From NCBI GenBank assembly GCA_019310965.1, contig JAFDDG010000014.1, positions 22,003-86,002 on the forward strand: a stretch of 64,000 bases of DNA, in the 5' to 3' direction. The translations under genes and the position numbers were made by a program. The notes below the pieces were generated by a model, which was not told the DNA's origin, ran no database searches, and saw only the letters and a program-made list of their open reading frames with translations. Of this stretch, positions 28,771 through 36,814 are shown in pieces. Within the stretch, counting starts at the first letter, position 1. The number at the start of each line of letters is the position of its first letter. This DNA is from Deltaproteobacteria bacterium (lineage in GTDB: Bacteria > Myxococcota_A > UBA9160 > SMWR01).

Positions 28771-29370
28771 TCAGGTGCTGGTGGCCGAGTCGAGCTTGGG
28801 TGCGGGTTGGTCGGCCGGCGGGCGCGGGGCCAGGCGGCCGATGTAGTGGCGGAAGGTCTCGAGCGTCAGCCGAGTGTCGGCCATGGCGCGGTGTGGAACC
28901 GCGCCGTCGATCAGGCCCGCTGTCAGGGCGGCCTGGCGCAGCGACAGGGCGGCCACCGGCTCGCCGCTCACCAGCGCCCAGCTGTAGAAGAGCGTCGCCA
29001 GATCGATCACGTGGTAGTCGAACGGGAAGGGCATCTCGCAGGACTTGAAGGCCCGCTCGAGGAACACCACGTCCATGCGCACGTTCTGGCCGGCCGGGAC
29101 CACCGTCTTGCCCTTGGGCAGCAGCTCGCTGAGCTCCGTCAGCACCTGGCGCACCGGAGGCGCGTCGGCCCAGGCCTCCTGGGTCCAGCCGCCGATGGCG
29201 GCGCCTTCGGCACCGACGCGTTCCGGTCTGGCGCGAACCTTCCACTCGCCGACGTCGAGCTCGACCAGGCGATCGTCCGTGATCACGCAGGCGATCTCGG
29301 TGATGTCGTGCAGCTCTGGGTCGAGCCCCCCGAACTCGCAGTCCATGAACGCGAAGGCGAAGTCGGGCAT
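28771..29370 (-). CDS. DEDDh 3'-5' exonuclease
   Basis: 199 aa from ATG 29370. All three exonuclease motifs are present: ExoI DCEFGG (Asp/Glu, about 10-15), ExoII in GQNVRMDVVFLERA (Asn/Asp, about 94-107) and ExoIII HRAMADTRLT (His and Asp, about 160-169). This is the fold of DNA pol III epsilon and RNase T. There is no polymerase-binding tail, so it is a stand-alone exonuclease acting on DNA or RNA. It starts 18 bp after tRNA-Glu on the same strand and could be cotranscribed with it. Confidence 0.85.
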   Translation of the reverse strand: MPDFAFAFMDCEFGGLDPELHDITEIACVITDDRLVELDVGEWKVRARPERVGAEGAAIGGWTQEAWADAPPVRQVLTELSELLPKGKTVVPAGQNVRMDVVFLERAFKSCEMPFPFDYHVIDLATLFYSWALVSGEPVAALSLRQAALTAGLIDGAVPHRAMADTRLTLETFRHYIGRLAPRPPADQPAPKLDSATST

Positions 29371-29388
29371 TGCACTCCTGGGGCGAGC

Positions 29389-29464
29389 TGGTGCTCCCAA
29401 CGGGACTCGAACCCGTGTTTCGGCCTTGAGAGGGCCACGTCCTGGACCACTAGACGATGGGAGC
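29389..29464 (-). tRNA. tRNA-Glu (anticodon CUC)
   Basis: 76 nt. Acceptor GCTCCCA/TGGGAGC is perfect, CCA is encoded, the loop is CTCTCAA with anticodon CTC, and the T arm is CGGGTTCGAGTCCCG. The D arm text ATCGTCTAGTGGTCCAGGAC is typical of tRNA-Glu. Confidence 0.95.
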
Positions 29465-29485
29465 AGAGAGGCGGGAAGCGGGCGG

Positions 29486-29515
29486 ATGCTAGCCCCCGCT
29501 GCGCGGCACCGTCAA
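29486..29515 (-). promoter_or_regulatory. Sigma70-type promoter for tRNA-Glu
   Basis: On the minus strand: TTGACG (29515-29510), 18-bp spacer, TAGCAT (29491-29486), about 21 nt before the tRNA 5' end. Confidence 0.6.
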
Positions 29516-29543
29516 GGAGCCGTGCGGTGCCCGCGGGGCGCAG

Positions 29544-29568
29544 CCCGGTGACGCGAATCGTCACCGGG
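29544..29568. other. Strong 10-bp hairpin between tRNA-Glu and the pilin promoter
   Basis: CCCGGTGACG-CGAAT-CGTCACCGGG: a perfect 10-bp stem and 5-nt loop, 132 bp upstream of the -24 element of the pilin promoter. There is no T run on either side. It could be a protein-binding palindrome, such as for the activator of the sigma54 promoter, or a weak terminator. The rest of 29465-29821 holds the two promoters and no gene. Confidence 0.5.
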
Positions 29569-29699
29569 AGGGCCGCAGAGTGTCATTTTCGCCGCGTCCA
29601 GCCGGCGGCGCGGCGCGGTCGTGTGCGGGCGCAGATCTGCTGCGACGCGCTCAGGTTGGGCTCCGCGCCTGCCGATGCAGGAGCACGCAGACCGGTACT

Positions 29700-29715
29700 T
29701 GGCACGGAGGTTGCT
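29700..29715 (+). promoter_or_regulatory. Sigma54 (-24/-12) promoter of pilin operon
   Basis: TGGCAC-GGAGG-TTGCT, an essentially perfect match to the sigma54 consensus, about 107 bp before the pilin start. In Myxococcus, Pseudomonas and Geobacter pilA is sigma54-dependent under PilR; pilS/pilR are not in this window. Confidence 0.85.
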
Positions 29716-29821
29716 CTGTGGCCTGCTCGAACGGAGGATCTGGGCGTTGCAGCCTGGCCGTTCGGCCGGTGGGCCTTCCAGGGAAGCAGCCGGGTCAAAC
29801 GCTCAACAAGGAGAGAACCAA

Positions 29822-30379
29822 GTGAAGAAGCTCAATGCACGGCGCGGCGGTTTTACGCTCATCGAGTTGATGATCGTCGTCGCAATCATCGGAATCCTGG
29901 CGGCCATCGCCATCCCGAACTTCCTCCGCTTTCAGCTGAAGGCGAAGTCGAGTGAAGGCAAGACCAACCTCGCCGCGATTCGGACGGCTGAGGAATCGTA
30001 CTTCGCCGAGTACGGCGACTACATCGCTTCGGGGTTGTCGCCGGCAGCCCACGACAAGAACAGCAAGACCGAGTTCGCGCACGCTTCGGCGGGTGTGGGC
30101 TTCGATCAGGTCGGCTGGTCGCCCGAAGGCGATGTGTTCTTCACCTATGCCGTCGGCATCAACTCTGCTGCTTCGGGCTTCATGGCCTCGGCCGCAGCCG
30201 ACATCGATGCGGATACCACCGAGCAGATCTGGGGCTATCACAAGCCCGCCGCGGGCACCACGACGGCGATCACGGGCGTGGCCCACGCCGATGAGACCTG
30301 CGTGGCGGCCACCGGCAAGCTCGAGGTCGACGAGACCGTGTCGCCCTGTCTGAGCACCTCGGGCAACAGCGTCTTCTAG
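29822..30379 (+). CDS. pilA: Type IV pilin, major pilin candidate
   Basis: 185 aa prepilin from GTG 29822, with AAGGAGAG 6-13 nt upstream. The prepilin cleavage site is GG|FTLIEL (cut after Gly10) with Glu5 of the mature protein, followed by the hydrophobic assembly helix. Two Cys near the C-terminus (CVAATG and SPC) could form the D-loop disulfide. It is exported, processed by PilD and polymerised into the pilus. The strong sigma54-type promoter and downstream terminator suggest this is the highly expressed major subunit. Confidence 0.92.
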   Translation: MKKLNARRGGFTLIELMIVVAIIGILAAIAIPNFLRFQLKAKSSEGKTNLAAIRTAEESYFAEYGDYIASGLSPAAHDKNSKTEFAHASAGVGFDQVGWSPEGDVFFTYAVGINSAASGFMASAAADIDADTTEQIWGYHKPAAGTTTAITGVAHADETCVAATGKLEVDETVSPCLSTSGNSVF

Positions 30380-30399
30380 GACGGTTCGAGGACGATTCC

Positions 30400-30439
30400 G
30401 GGGGCCGGGCGCGACGCCCGGCCCCCCATTTTACTTTTT
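30400..30439 (+). terminator. Intrinsic terminator/attenuator between the pilins
   Basis: GGGGGCCGGGCG (30400-30411) pairs perfectly with CGCCCGGCCCCC (30415-30426), followed by ATTTTACTTTTT. It lies directly after pilA and before the second pilin, so most transcripts would stop at pilA and some read through to the accessory genes. A further 14-nt palindrome GGCAGCGCGCTGCC follows at 30440. Confidence 0.85.
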
Positions 30440-30491
30440 GGCAGCGCGCTGCCTCGGGCAGCGCGCGAAGCAAGCTGAGTCGGGGGCAACC

Positions 30492-31082
30492 ATGTTGCGC
30501 GAGAATCGTGGACGAGAGGGCTTCACGCTGGTCGAGTTGATGATCGTCGTCGCGCTGATCGGAGTGCTCGCGATGATCGCGATTCCCGGCTTCATGGGCT
30601 ATCAGGCGCGGGCCCGCCGCGCGGAATCCTTCTCCAACCTGGCCGCCATGTCGGTGCTCCAGAAGGGCCTCGTCGCCACGCGGGGCACCTATTTCGATTC
30701 CGGCAACGCCTTCCCGGACACCGACCCGTACGGCGGTCTCGGTGCGGACAAGATGGTCTGGGACGCCGATTCCCAGGCTGCCTTCGGCGAGCTCGGCTGG
30801 GAGCCGGAGGGCGATATCCACTATGCCTATCAGGTGAATTCCGCCACGTCGTGCACCTGCGCGATCTGTTTTACGGCGACCGCCTACGGCGATGTCGATT
30901 CCGACGGCAAGGTCTCCGCGGTGATGTACGTGCAACCGCAGCGTGACAGCGCCGGAGCGGTGACGGGCAGCTGCCAGTCGGGCCTCCCGGCCCCGCTCGA
31001 TTTTGGTCCCCCCACCCGTCGGTCCGACGGCGACAAAGTATTCAACGAGGTCGCCATCCAGAGGACCACCGACGAGTACTAG
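30492..31082 (+). CDS. Second type IV pilin-like protein
   Basis: 196 aa from ATG 30492. It has a cleavage site EG|FTLVELM and an N-terminal helix nearly identical to pilA, but a diverged C-terminal domain with three Cys in SCTCAIC and a fourth in GSCQS. The shared segment after the helix (GWEPEGDIHYAYQV here, GWSPEGDVFFTYAV in pilA) shows they are paralogues. It could be an alternative major pilin or a minor pilin. It sits behind the pilA terminator, so lower expression is expected. Confidence 0.88.
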   Translation: MLRENRGREGFTLVELMIVVALIGVLAMIAIPGFMGYQARARRAESFSNLAAMSVLQKGLVATRGTYFDSGNAFPDTDPYGGLGADKMVWDADSQAAFGELGWEPEGDIHYAYQVNSATSCTCAICFTATAYGDVDSDGKVSAVMYVQPQRDSAGAVTGSCQSGLPAPLDFGPPTRRSDGDKVFNEVAIQRTTDEY

Positions 31083-31124
31083 CTCGCCGCTGGGTTCTCG
31101 GGACTGCACCCTCGGGAGGGGGAT

Positions 31125-32063
31125 GTGAAGCCGGGTTCTGCAAACCGTGTGGTCGTGCGGGGCGCTCTCCTCGCGCTGGCCCTCGCCATCACGATCGGCG
31201 CCTTCGGAGCGCTCGATGCGACGCCGAAGATCGATCGCGGCGAAATCTTCGTGCCGCCGGCCGAGCAGCTTCGTTTCGCCAGCTTCGGCTTCGATGCCGT
31301 GCTCTCCGACTACTACTGGCTGATGGCCCTCCAGCTCGTGGGCGACGCCTCCAAGCCAGTCGAGGGCGGCTCCGTCGCGAAGCTCATCGATGTCGTCACG
31401 GCCCTCGACCCTTGGGTGGGGCACCCCTACCGCTTCGCGGCGGTGTGGCTGACCGACTCGCTCGAGAACGTGCACGCCGCCAACCGGTTGCTGGCCCGCG
31501 GCGTGGCCTACTCCCCCCTCGATTGGCGCAACCGGCACTATCTCGGCTTCAACCACTTTTTCTACATGGGTGAGAACGCAAAGGCGGCCGGCATCCTCGA
31601 GGGTGCCCTGCACCTGCCCGGGGCCCCGCGCTACCTCGCTCCACTCGTCGCGAAGCTCAGGACCGAGCGCGAGGGGCTCGAGACGGCGCGCGGCTTCTTG
31701 GCCAGCCTCGTCGAGACCAGCGCAGATCCGCGCACCCGGGCGGAGTATCTGAAGGCTCTGGACGAGATCGACACTGAACGCCGGGCGCGGCTGCTCGACC
31801 AGGCGCGCAGCATCTACAAGAAGCGACACGGTCGAGACATCGAGCGCGTAGAAGATCTGTCGACGGGTCAGCGCCCCGTGCTGCGCAAGCTGCCGCCGGC
31901 CCACCCTCACTTTTCGAGCTTTGCGTGGGAGATCGACCCGGAGACCGGCGACATCGTGTCCGGCTTCTACGGTGCCCGCTACCGACCGTATGAACATATT
32001 CGCGACAAAGAACGTCGCCAGCGTTGGCTGGGCGACGCCGCACACGTCTCGAGGGAGAGCTGA
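31125..32063 (+). CDS. pilG: PilG-like pilus accessory protein
   Basis: 312 aa from GTG 31125. One N-terminal membrane/signal segment (about 9-30) is followed by a periplasmic-type helical domain with TPR-like repeats (LARGVAYSPLDWRNRHYLGF). It is named by position: in Myxococcus xanthus pilA is followed by pilG, pilH, pilI, pilD, and PilG is a membrane-anchored accessory required for pili. No catalytic motif is visible. It ends 1 bp before the ABC ATPase start, so the genes are coupled. By similarity alone I would only call it a membrane-anchored TPR-like protein. Confidence 0.65.
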   Translation: MKPGSANRVVVRGALLALALAITIGAFGALDATPKIDRGEIFVPPAEQLRFASFGFDAVLSDYYWLMALQLVGDASKPVEGGSVAKLIDVVTALDPWVGHPYRFAAVWLTDSLENVHAANRLLARGVAYSPLDWRNRHYLGFNHFFYMGENAKAAGILEGALHLPGAPRYLAPLVAKLRTEREGLETARGFLASLVETSADPRTRAEYLKALDEIDTERRARLLDQARSIYKKRHGRDIERVEDLSTGQRPVLRKLPPAHPHFSSFAWEIDPETGDIVSGFYGARYRPYEHIRDKERRQRWLGDAAHVSRES

Positions 32064-32064
32064 G

Positions 32065-33009
32065 ATGGATGCAGCGGATGCCATCGTCCGTGTCGAGAAC
32101 GTGGTGAAGGATTTTCGGCCGAGTTTCGGCCTGCGCAGCAGGCGCGTGCTGCACGGCATTTCATTCGATGTGCAGGACGGCGAGATCTTCGGGTTCGTAG
32201 GTCCCAACGGCGCGGGCAAGACGACCACGCTGAAGGTCCTGATGGGCTTGATCCGCGCCAGCCAGGGCCATGCGACGATTCTCGGCTGCGACGTACGCGA
32301 GACGGCATTCCGGCAACACGTGGGCTTCCTGCCGGAGAATCCGTACTTCTACGACTATCTGACCGGGCGAGAGATCCTGAGCTTCTACGCCAAGCTCTCG
32401 GGTGTCGCGTCGAGAGCCCGAGAAGGTCGCGTCTCCGAGTTGCTCGACTGGGTCGGCCTCAGCGCCGCCGCGGACGCTCGCTTGCGCACCTACTCGAAAG
32501 GCATGTTGCAACGCGTCGGCATCGCCCAGGCGCTGGTCCACGAGCCAAAGGTGGTCTTTCTCGACGAGCCGATGAGTGGCCTCGATCCGATCGGTCGCAA
32601 GGAGATCCGCGATCTCATCCTGCGCCTGCGCGACGAGGGCAAGACCGTCTTCATGTGCACACACATCCTGCCCGATGTCGAGATGCTGTGTGACCGCGTC
32701 GCCATCATCGTCGAGGGCCGGGTGCGACACGCGGGTGCGACGGACGCGTTTCTCGGTGAAGGCGAGCCGGAGGCGGATCTCGTGCTGGCGGCAGTGCCGG
32801 CGGATCTGCCGGCACAGCTCGAGGAGCTCTACGCCGCGAGCCTGCGCGGCCACGGTGATCGGCTCGAGCTGCGCGTGCGCGAGAAGTTCGTCCAGGACGT
32901 ACTGCAGGCGACGCTCGGTGCCGGAGGTCACGTGGTCTCGGTGACGCCGCACCGCACGTCGCTCGAATCGATCTTCCTTCACGCGGTGGAGGAGAGTTCC
33001 CGATGCTGA
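32065..33009 (+). CDS. pilH: ABC transporter ATPase, PilH-like
   Basis: 314 aa from ATG 32065. Walker A GPNGAGKTTT (about 47-56), signature YSKGMLQRVG, Walker B VVFLDEPMSGLDP and the switch His in CTHILPD are present; a C-terminal extension of about 80 residues is typical of ABC-2 exporters. It pairs with the permease that overlaps its 3' end by 7 bp. In M. xanthus PilH with PilI and PilG is needed for pilus assembly; what the transporter moves is not known. Confidence 0.85.
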   Translation: MDAADAIVRVENVVKDFRPSFGLRSRRVLHGISFDVQDGEIFGFVGPNGAGKTTTLKVLMGLIRASQGHATILGCDVRETAFRQHVGFLPENPYFYDYLTGREILSFYAKLSGVASRAREGRVSELLDWVGLSAAADARLRTYSKGMLQRVGIAQALVHEPKVVFLDEPMSGLDPIGRKEIRDLILRLRDEGKTVFMCTHILPDVEMLCDRVAIIVEGRVRHAGATDAFLGEGEPEADLVLAAVPADLPAQLEELYAASLRGHGDRLELRVREKFVQDVLQATLGAGGHVVSVTPHRTSLESIFLHAVEESSRC

Positions 33010-33779
33010 GCGCCATTCGGGTCGCGGCGATCGCCTCGAACACGGTGCGCGAAGCCGTGCGCAGTCGCGTGCTCTACGTGTTGCTGTTCTTCGCCGTCAC
33101 GTTGATGCTGTTCGGCATCGTGCTGTCTTCGCTCTCCTACGTGGAGAGCGAGCGCATCCTGCAGGACGTCGCGATGGCGGCGATGCGCGTCTTCGGAGTG
33201 GCCATCGCCATCTTCGTGGGCGTCAACCTGATCCACAAGGAAGTGGATCGCCGCACGGTCTACACGATTCTCTCGAAGCCCCTCACCCGCGCCGAATTCC
33301 TGTTCGGCAAGTTCGCGGGGCTGGTGCTCACGATCTGGTTGCAGCTCGCGATCATGGTGGCCTGCTTCATGGGGGTTTCGGCCCTGACGGGTGCCGAGGT
33401 TGGCGCCGGCCACGCCGCGGCGTTCGTGCTGCTCGGCGGCGAGCTGGCTCTGATCGTCGCGGTGGCGACGCTCTTCTCCTCGTTCAGTACGCCTCTGCTG
33501 TCTTCCTTCTTCACCGCCGGCGTCTGGCTGGCGGGCCACCTGACCCGGGATCTGCGTGATGTCGGTTTGCGTTCGAATTCTGAGTGGGTGGGAGAAGCGG
33601 GTGTCTGGCTGCACCGCATGCTGCCGGATCTTCAGAGCTTCAACCTCACCATCGAGGCGGTGCACGGGTTGCCAGTGACGGCTGCCGACGTATGGCTGCC
33701 CTTGGTGTACGGCGCCGCATACACGACGTTGCTGCTGTTGGCTGCGACGCTGATCTTCGATCGCCGCGACTTCCGCTGA
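33003..33779 (+). CDS. pilI: ABC-2 type permease, PilI-like
   Basis: 258 aa with about six hydrophobic segments: a first helix at about 25-45, further ones near 60-80, 100-125, 135-165 and 175-190, and a C-terminal helix at 230-250. The N-terminal VREAVRSRVLYVLLFF and KPLTRAEFLFGKF are typical of ABC-2 permeases. It overlaps the ATPase gene and precedes pilD by 15 bp. Confidence 0.82.
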   Translation: MLSAIRVAAIASNTVREAVRSRVLYVLLFFAVTLMLFGIVLSSLSYVESERILQDVAMAAMRVFGVAIAIFVGVNLIHKEVDRRTVYTILSKPLTRAEFLFGKFAGLVLTIWLQLAIMVACFMGVSALTGAEVGAGHAAAFVLLGGELALIVAVATLFSSFSTPLLSSFFTAGVWLAGHLTRDLRDVGLRSNSEWVGEAGVWLHRMLPDLQSFNLTIEAVHGLPVTAADVWLPLVYGAAYTTLLLLAATLIFDRRDFR

Positions 33780-33794
33780 GCTAGCGTCGAATCG

Positions 33795-34661
33795 ATGGTT
33801 TCGTTCGAGCTGCTTCCCACCGCATGGCTCTCCGGCGCAGCCGGTGTGCTCGGTCTGGTGATCGGCTCGTTCCTGAATGTCGTGATCCATCGCGTGCCGC
33901 GCGGGGAGTCGGTGGTCCGGCCGCGCTCGCATTGTCCGGTATGCGGATATCAGCTCTCCGCCTGGCAGAACCTGCCCCTGCTGTCCTTTGCGTTGTTGCG
34001 GGGTCGCTGCGGTGGCTGCAGCGCGCCGATATCGTGGCGTTACCCGGCCATCGAGCTGCTGACCGGTCTGTTGTTCGCGGCCGTCGCCTGGCGCATCGGG
34101 GCGACGCCGTCGTTGCCCTTGCTGCTCGCCTTCGCAGCGGCGCTCGTCGCGGCGGGCGCCATCGACTTCGACCACCGCATCATTCCCGACGAGATCTCGC
34201 TCGGCGGTCTGGTGGTGGCCTTGTTCGGCATGCCCCTGACGGCTTGGCTGGCCGGGAGTGTGTGGCTGGATGCCCTCTCCAGCAGTGCCGCCGGCGCGCT
34301 GCTCGGCGGCGGCCTGCTGTGGCTGGTGGGCTTCGTACACGCACGCATCTGCGTGGCGCTGGGGCGTGAGTTCGAACACTGGCCCGGTGAAGGCGAGGAG
34401 TTGCCGCGCCCGGGTAGCCTCGACTACTGGACCTGGTTTCCGGGCATCGGCTTCGGGGACGTGAAGCTGCTGGCGATGATCGGCGCCGTGTTGGGGCCGC
34501 TCGGTGTCCTGGCGACGATCCTCGCCTCTTCCATTGCGGGCGTCCTCGTTGGACTGGTCTCGATTGCGATCACGCGGAGCACGAGCACGCCCTTCGGATT
34601 CGGTCCAGCCATCGCGGCGGGAGCGCTCTTCGTGCTGTTGGTGCCGGTGCGGCTGGTCTGA
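33795..34661 (+). CDS. pilD: Prepilin peptidase and N-methyltransferase
   Basis: 288 aa. It cleaves prepilins after Gly and methylates the new N-terminus in the inner membrane. The N-terminal GLVIGSFLNVVIHRVPRGES, zinc pairs CPVC and CGGC (about 48-77), catalytic Asp in DFDHRIIPDE and the second catalytic Asp in GFGDVKLLA are all intact. It serves the two pilins upstream and perhaps pseudopilins elsewhere. Confidence 0.95.
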   Translation: MVSFELLPTAWLSGAAGVLGLVIGSFLNVVIHRVPRGESVVRPRSHCPVCGYQLSAWQNLPLLSFALLRGRCGGCSAPISWRYPAIELLTGLLFAAVAWRIGATPSLPLLLAFAAALVAAGAIDFDHRIIPDEISLGGLVVALFGMPLTAWLAGSVWLDALSSSAAGALLGGGLLWLVGFVHARICVALGREFEHWPGEGEELPRPGSLDYWTWFPGIGFGDVKLLAMIGAVLGPLGVLATILASSIAGVLVGLVSIAITRSTSTPFGFGPAIAAGALFVLLVPVRLV

Positions 34662-34666
34662 CCCGG

Positions 34667-34695
34667 TTGTCGGGCGGCCCGTCGTCCGCTATCCC
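34667..34695 (+). promoter_or_regulatory. Promoter candidate for tRNA-Gln
   Basis: TTGTCG, a 17-bp spacer, then TATCCC, ending 11 nt before the tRNA 5' end. Moderate match. Confidence 0.45.
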
Positions 34696-34706
34696 CGCTC
34701 TGCCGA

Positions 34707-34780
34707 TCCCCGGTCGTCTAATGGCAGGACCGCAGACTCTGAATCTGCTTGTGGAGGTTCGAATCCTCCCCGGGGATCCA
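34707..34780 (+). tRNA. tRNA-Gln (anticodon CUG)
   Basis: 74 nt with encoded CCA. Acceptor TCCCCGG/CCGGGGA, anticodon arm GCAGA-CTCTGAA-TCTGC (anticodon CTG), T arm GGAGGTTCGAATCCTCC. The CCA end is immediately followed by element B. Confidence 0.95.
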
Positions 34781-35311
34781 CCCGCGCCCTCCGCCAGCGC
34801 GCCTCCGGCGAATGGCTCGTCTCGCTCCGCGCTGCTTGGCTGGCGTCGAGCGGGGGCTTCCAGTCTGATGATCGGGGTTAGCCGGCTCGCCTGCGCTGAG
34901 TTCGCCTCCGGCGCGCTGGCTGCGGGCGCTGCATCGAGATAGATCGAAGCGGTCGTTCGCGTCTCGCGTTTGTACTGGTGGGCGCCGAGGCGTTTCGGGG
35001 ATGCGTGGGCTAGGGGGATGGCCGTGAAAAGCGCCCCATTCGGCCCACCGAGCCCACGAATTGCCACCTGGCCCCACAAGTACAAACGCGAGACGCGAAC
35101 GACCCGCGCCTATTTTCCGAAGCGGAGCGACCGGAGCCCACCCGCTGGAGGCGAACTCAGCGCAGGCGAGCCGGCTGACCCCGAGGCTGGAGCGAGGCCA
35201 GGCCTATCGACGCCAGTCGCGGGGCGCGAAGCGAGACGAGCCATTCGCCGGAAGCGGGTGGGCGCAGGGCGCGCCACGACTCGGGCAGCGCGCGGGTTAC
35301 TCGCAGGCGAG
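34781..35311. repeat. Palindromic intergenic element B
   Basis: About 530 bp between tRNA-Gln and gltX. Two hairpin modules in inverted orientation: B+ (34784-34929) with stem GCCAGCGCGCC/GGCGCGCTGGC, and B- (35131-35274, reverse strand) with stem GCCCACCCGCT/AGCGGGTGGGC, both perfect 11-bp. The box GGTCGTTCGCGTCTCGC is at 34951-34967 and inverted at 35088-35104, so the whole element is a giant imperfect palindrome. The terminal repeat (about 35296-35311) supplies what should be the last codons and stop of gltX. Confidence 0.8.
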
Positions 35312-36744
35312 GCGGATGCGGTCGGCGGCGGCCGAGATGCGCGCCAGGCTGCGCTCGGAGCCCAGTACGCGGAGCGTCTCGTAGATCCCGGGCGAGGCGC
35401 TGCTGGCGTCTCGTAGATCCCGGGCGAGGCGCTGCTGCCGGTCACGGCTACGCGCACCGGCTGCGCCAGCTTGCCCATGCCGATGTCACCCTGGGCCGCA
35501 CGCACGTCTTCGAAGGCGGCCTCCAGCTGCGCCTCGTCCCATGGGTCGACCCTTCGGAGGCGTTGGACCAGCGCTTCCAGGATCGGCAACGCCGTGGGTT
35601 TCAGGAACTTCTTCTCCGCCTTGGAGTCCCTCTCTGGCGTCTCGACCACCGCGAATGCGGCGCGGCCCGCCATGTCGCGCAGCGTGCTGCTGCGCTCGCA
35701 CAGCAGCTGTGCCAGCGCTGCGAGCTCCGGCGTCGGTTTCACCTCGGCCCCCGCTACCTCGGTGAGGAAAGGCAGCAGCTGCTCCAGCAGCTCGCCAGCG
35801 GGCAGCTGTTTCAGGTAGTGCTGGTTGAGCCAGTCGAGCTTGCCGGGATCCGCCTGGGCCGAAGCGCGGTTCACCGTTTCGAGATCGAAGAGCGCGCAGA
35901 TCTCGTCGCGGGAGAACACCTCCTGGTCACCATGGGACCAGCCGATGCGCACCAGCCAGTTGAGCAGCGCGTCCGCCAGGTAACCGTCGTCGCGAAACTG
36001 CTCGACCGAGACCGGGTCGCGGCGCTTGCTGAGCTTCTTGCCGCTGGCGCCGACGATCAGCGGCACGTGCGCGAAGCGCGGCGGCTCGAGTTCGAGGGCG
36101 CGATAGATCGCGATCTGGAAGGCGGTGTTGCCCAGGTGATCGGCGCCGCGGATCACGTGGCTGATGCGCATGTCGCTGTCATCGACGACCACCGCGAGGT
36201 TGTAGAGCGGATGGCCGTCGCTGCGGCGGATGTTCATGTCGCCGATCTCGCAGGCCGCCTGGCCGCTCTCGCCGTAGACGAGATCGTCCCAGCCGAGGTG
36301 CGAGTCGAGATCCAGGCGCAGCCGCACGGTATGCGGGCCGCAGTCGGCGCTCAGATTGCGCTCGCGGCAGCGTCCGTCGTAGACCCAGCTGCGGCCCTGG
36401 GCCAGGGTCTGGCTGCGGCGCTCCTCGAGCTCTTCGCGGCTGCAGCTGCAGCGGTACGCGGCGCCCCGCTCGAGCAGCTGCTCGACGACCTCGGCGTGGC
36501 GCTCGCCGTGTTCGCTCTGCCGCACGGGGCCCTCGTCCCAGTCGAGGCCCAGCCATGCCAGGCCCGAGAGCAGGGCGCGCTCGGACTCCAGGGTCGAGCG
36601 CGCCCGGTCCGTGTCCTCGATGCGCAGCACACAGGCCCCGCCGTGGCGGCGGGCGTAGGCCCAGCTGTAGAGAGCGGTGCGGGCGGATCCCAGGTGCAGG
36701 TACCCCGTGGGGCTCGGCGCGAAGCGGGTGCGGATGTCGGCCAT
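35110..36744 (-). CDS. gltX: Glutamyl-tRNA synthetase with frameshifted C-terminus
   Basis: As written it encodes 544 aa. The HIGH-type motif PTGYLHLGSARTAL, the GADHLGNTAFQ segment and the KMSKS-type GKKLSKRRDPVSV are intact. The protein is normal to KLAQPVRVAVTGSSASPGIYET. A perfect 32-bp tandem duplication then shifts the frame, and about 100 abnormal Pro/Arg/Ala-rich residues are read through repeat element B. Removing one copy restores the ending LRVLGSERSLARISAAADRI plus RLACE with a stop at 35297 and a 471-aa protein of normal size. The catalytic domain is unaffected; the anticodon-binding end is. Confidence 0.9.
   Translation of the reverse strand: MADIRTRFAPSPTGYLHLGSARTALYSWAYARRHGGACVLRIEDTDRARSTLESERALLSGLAWLGLDWDEGPVRQSEHGERHAEVVEQLLERGAAYRCSCSREELEERRSQTLAQGRSWVYDGRCRERNLSADCGPHTVRLRLDLDSHLGWDDLVYGESGQAACEIGDMNIRRSDGHPLYNLAVVVDDSDMRISHVIRGADHLGNTAFQIAIYRALELEPPRFAHVPLIVGASGKKLSKRRDPVSVEQFRDDGYLADALLNWLVRIGWSHGDQEVFSRDEICALFDLETVNRASAQADPGKLDWLNQHYLKQLPAGELLEQLLPFLTEVAGAEVKPTPELAALAQLLCERSSTLRDMAGRAAFAVVETPERDSKAEKKFLKPTALPILEALVQRLRRVDPWDEAQLEAAFEDVRAAQGDIGMGKLAQPVRVAVTGSSASPGIYETPAAPRPGSTRRSAYWAPSAAWRASRPPPTASASPASNPRAARVVARPAPTRFRRMARLASRPATGVDRPGLAPASGSAGSPALSSPPAGGLRSLRFGK
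35374..35437 (-). repeat. 32-bp perfect tandem duplication inside gltX
   Basis: 35374-35405 and 35406-35437 are identical (each begins GCGTCTCGTAGATCCCGGGC on the plus strand). 32 is not a multiple of 3, so the gltX frame is broken. The span 35297-36744 minus 32 is 1416 bp, exactly 472 codons, which shows the single-copy form is the intact one. Confidence 0.95.
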
Positions 36745-36785
36745 GGCGGAGCCGGAGAGTATCCGAGGCCCGCAGCGGCTGCGAT

Positions 36786-36814
36786 TTGCCGGCCGCGGTG
36801 CGGTTTGCTATTTC
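36786..36814 (+). promoter_or_regulatory. Promoter candidate for yceD-rpmF-fab operon
   Basis: TTGCCG, a 17-bp spacer, then TATTTC in the AT-richer gap between divergent gltX and yceD. Moderate match; transcription would start about 75 bp before yceD. Confidence 0.4.

Noticed and set aside
30436..30460. Possible sigma54 site at TTGGCAGCGCGCTGCC
   Set aside because: It is a 14-nt perfect palindrome and the GC of the -12 element is not at the required spacing.
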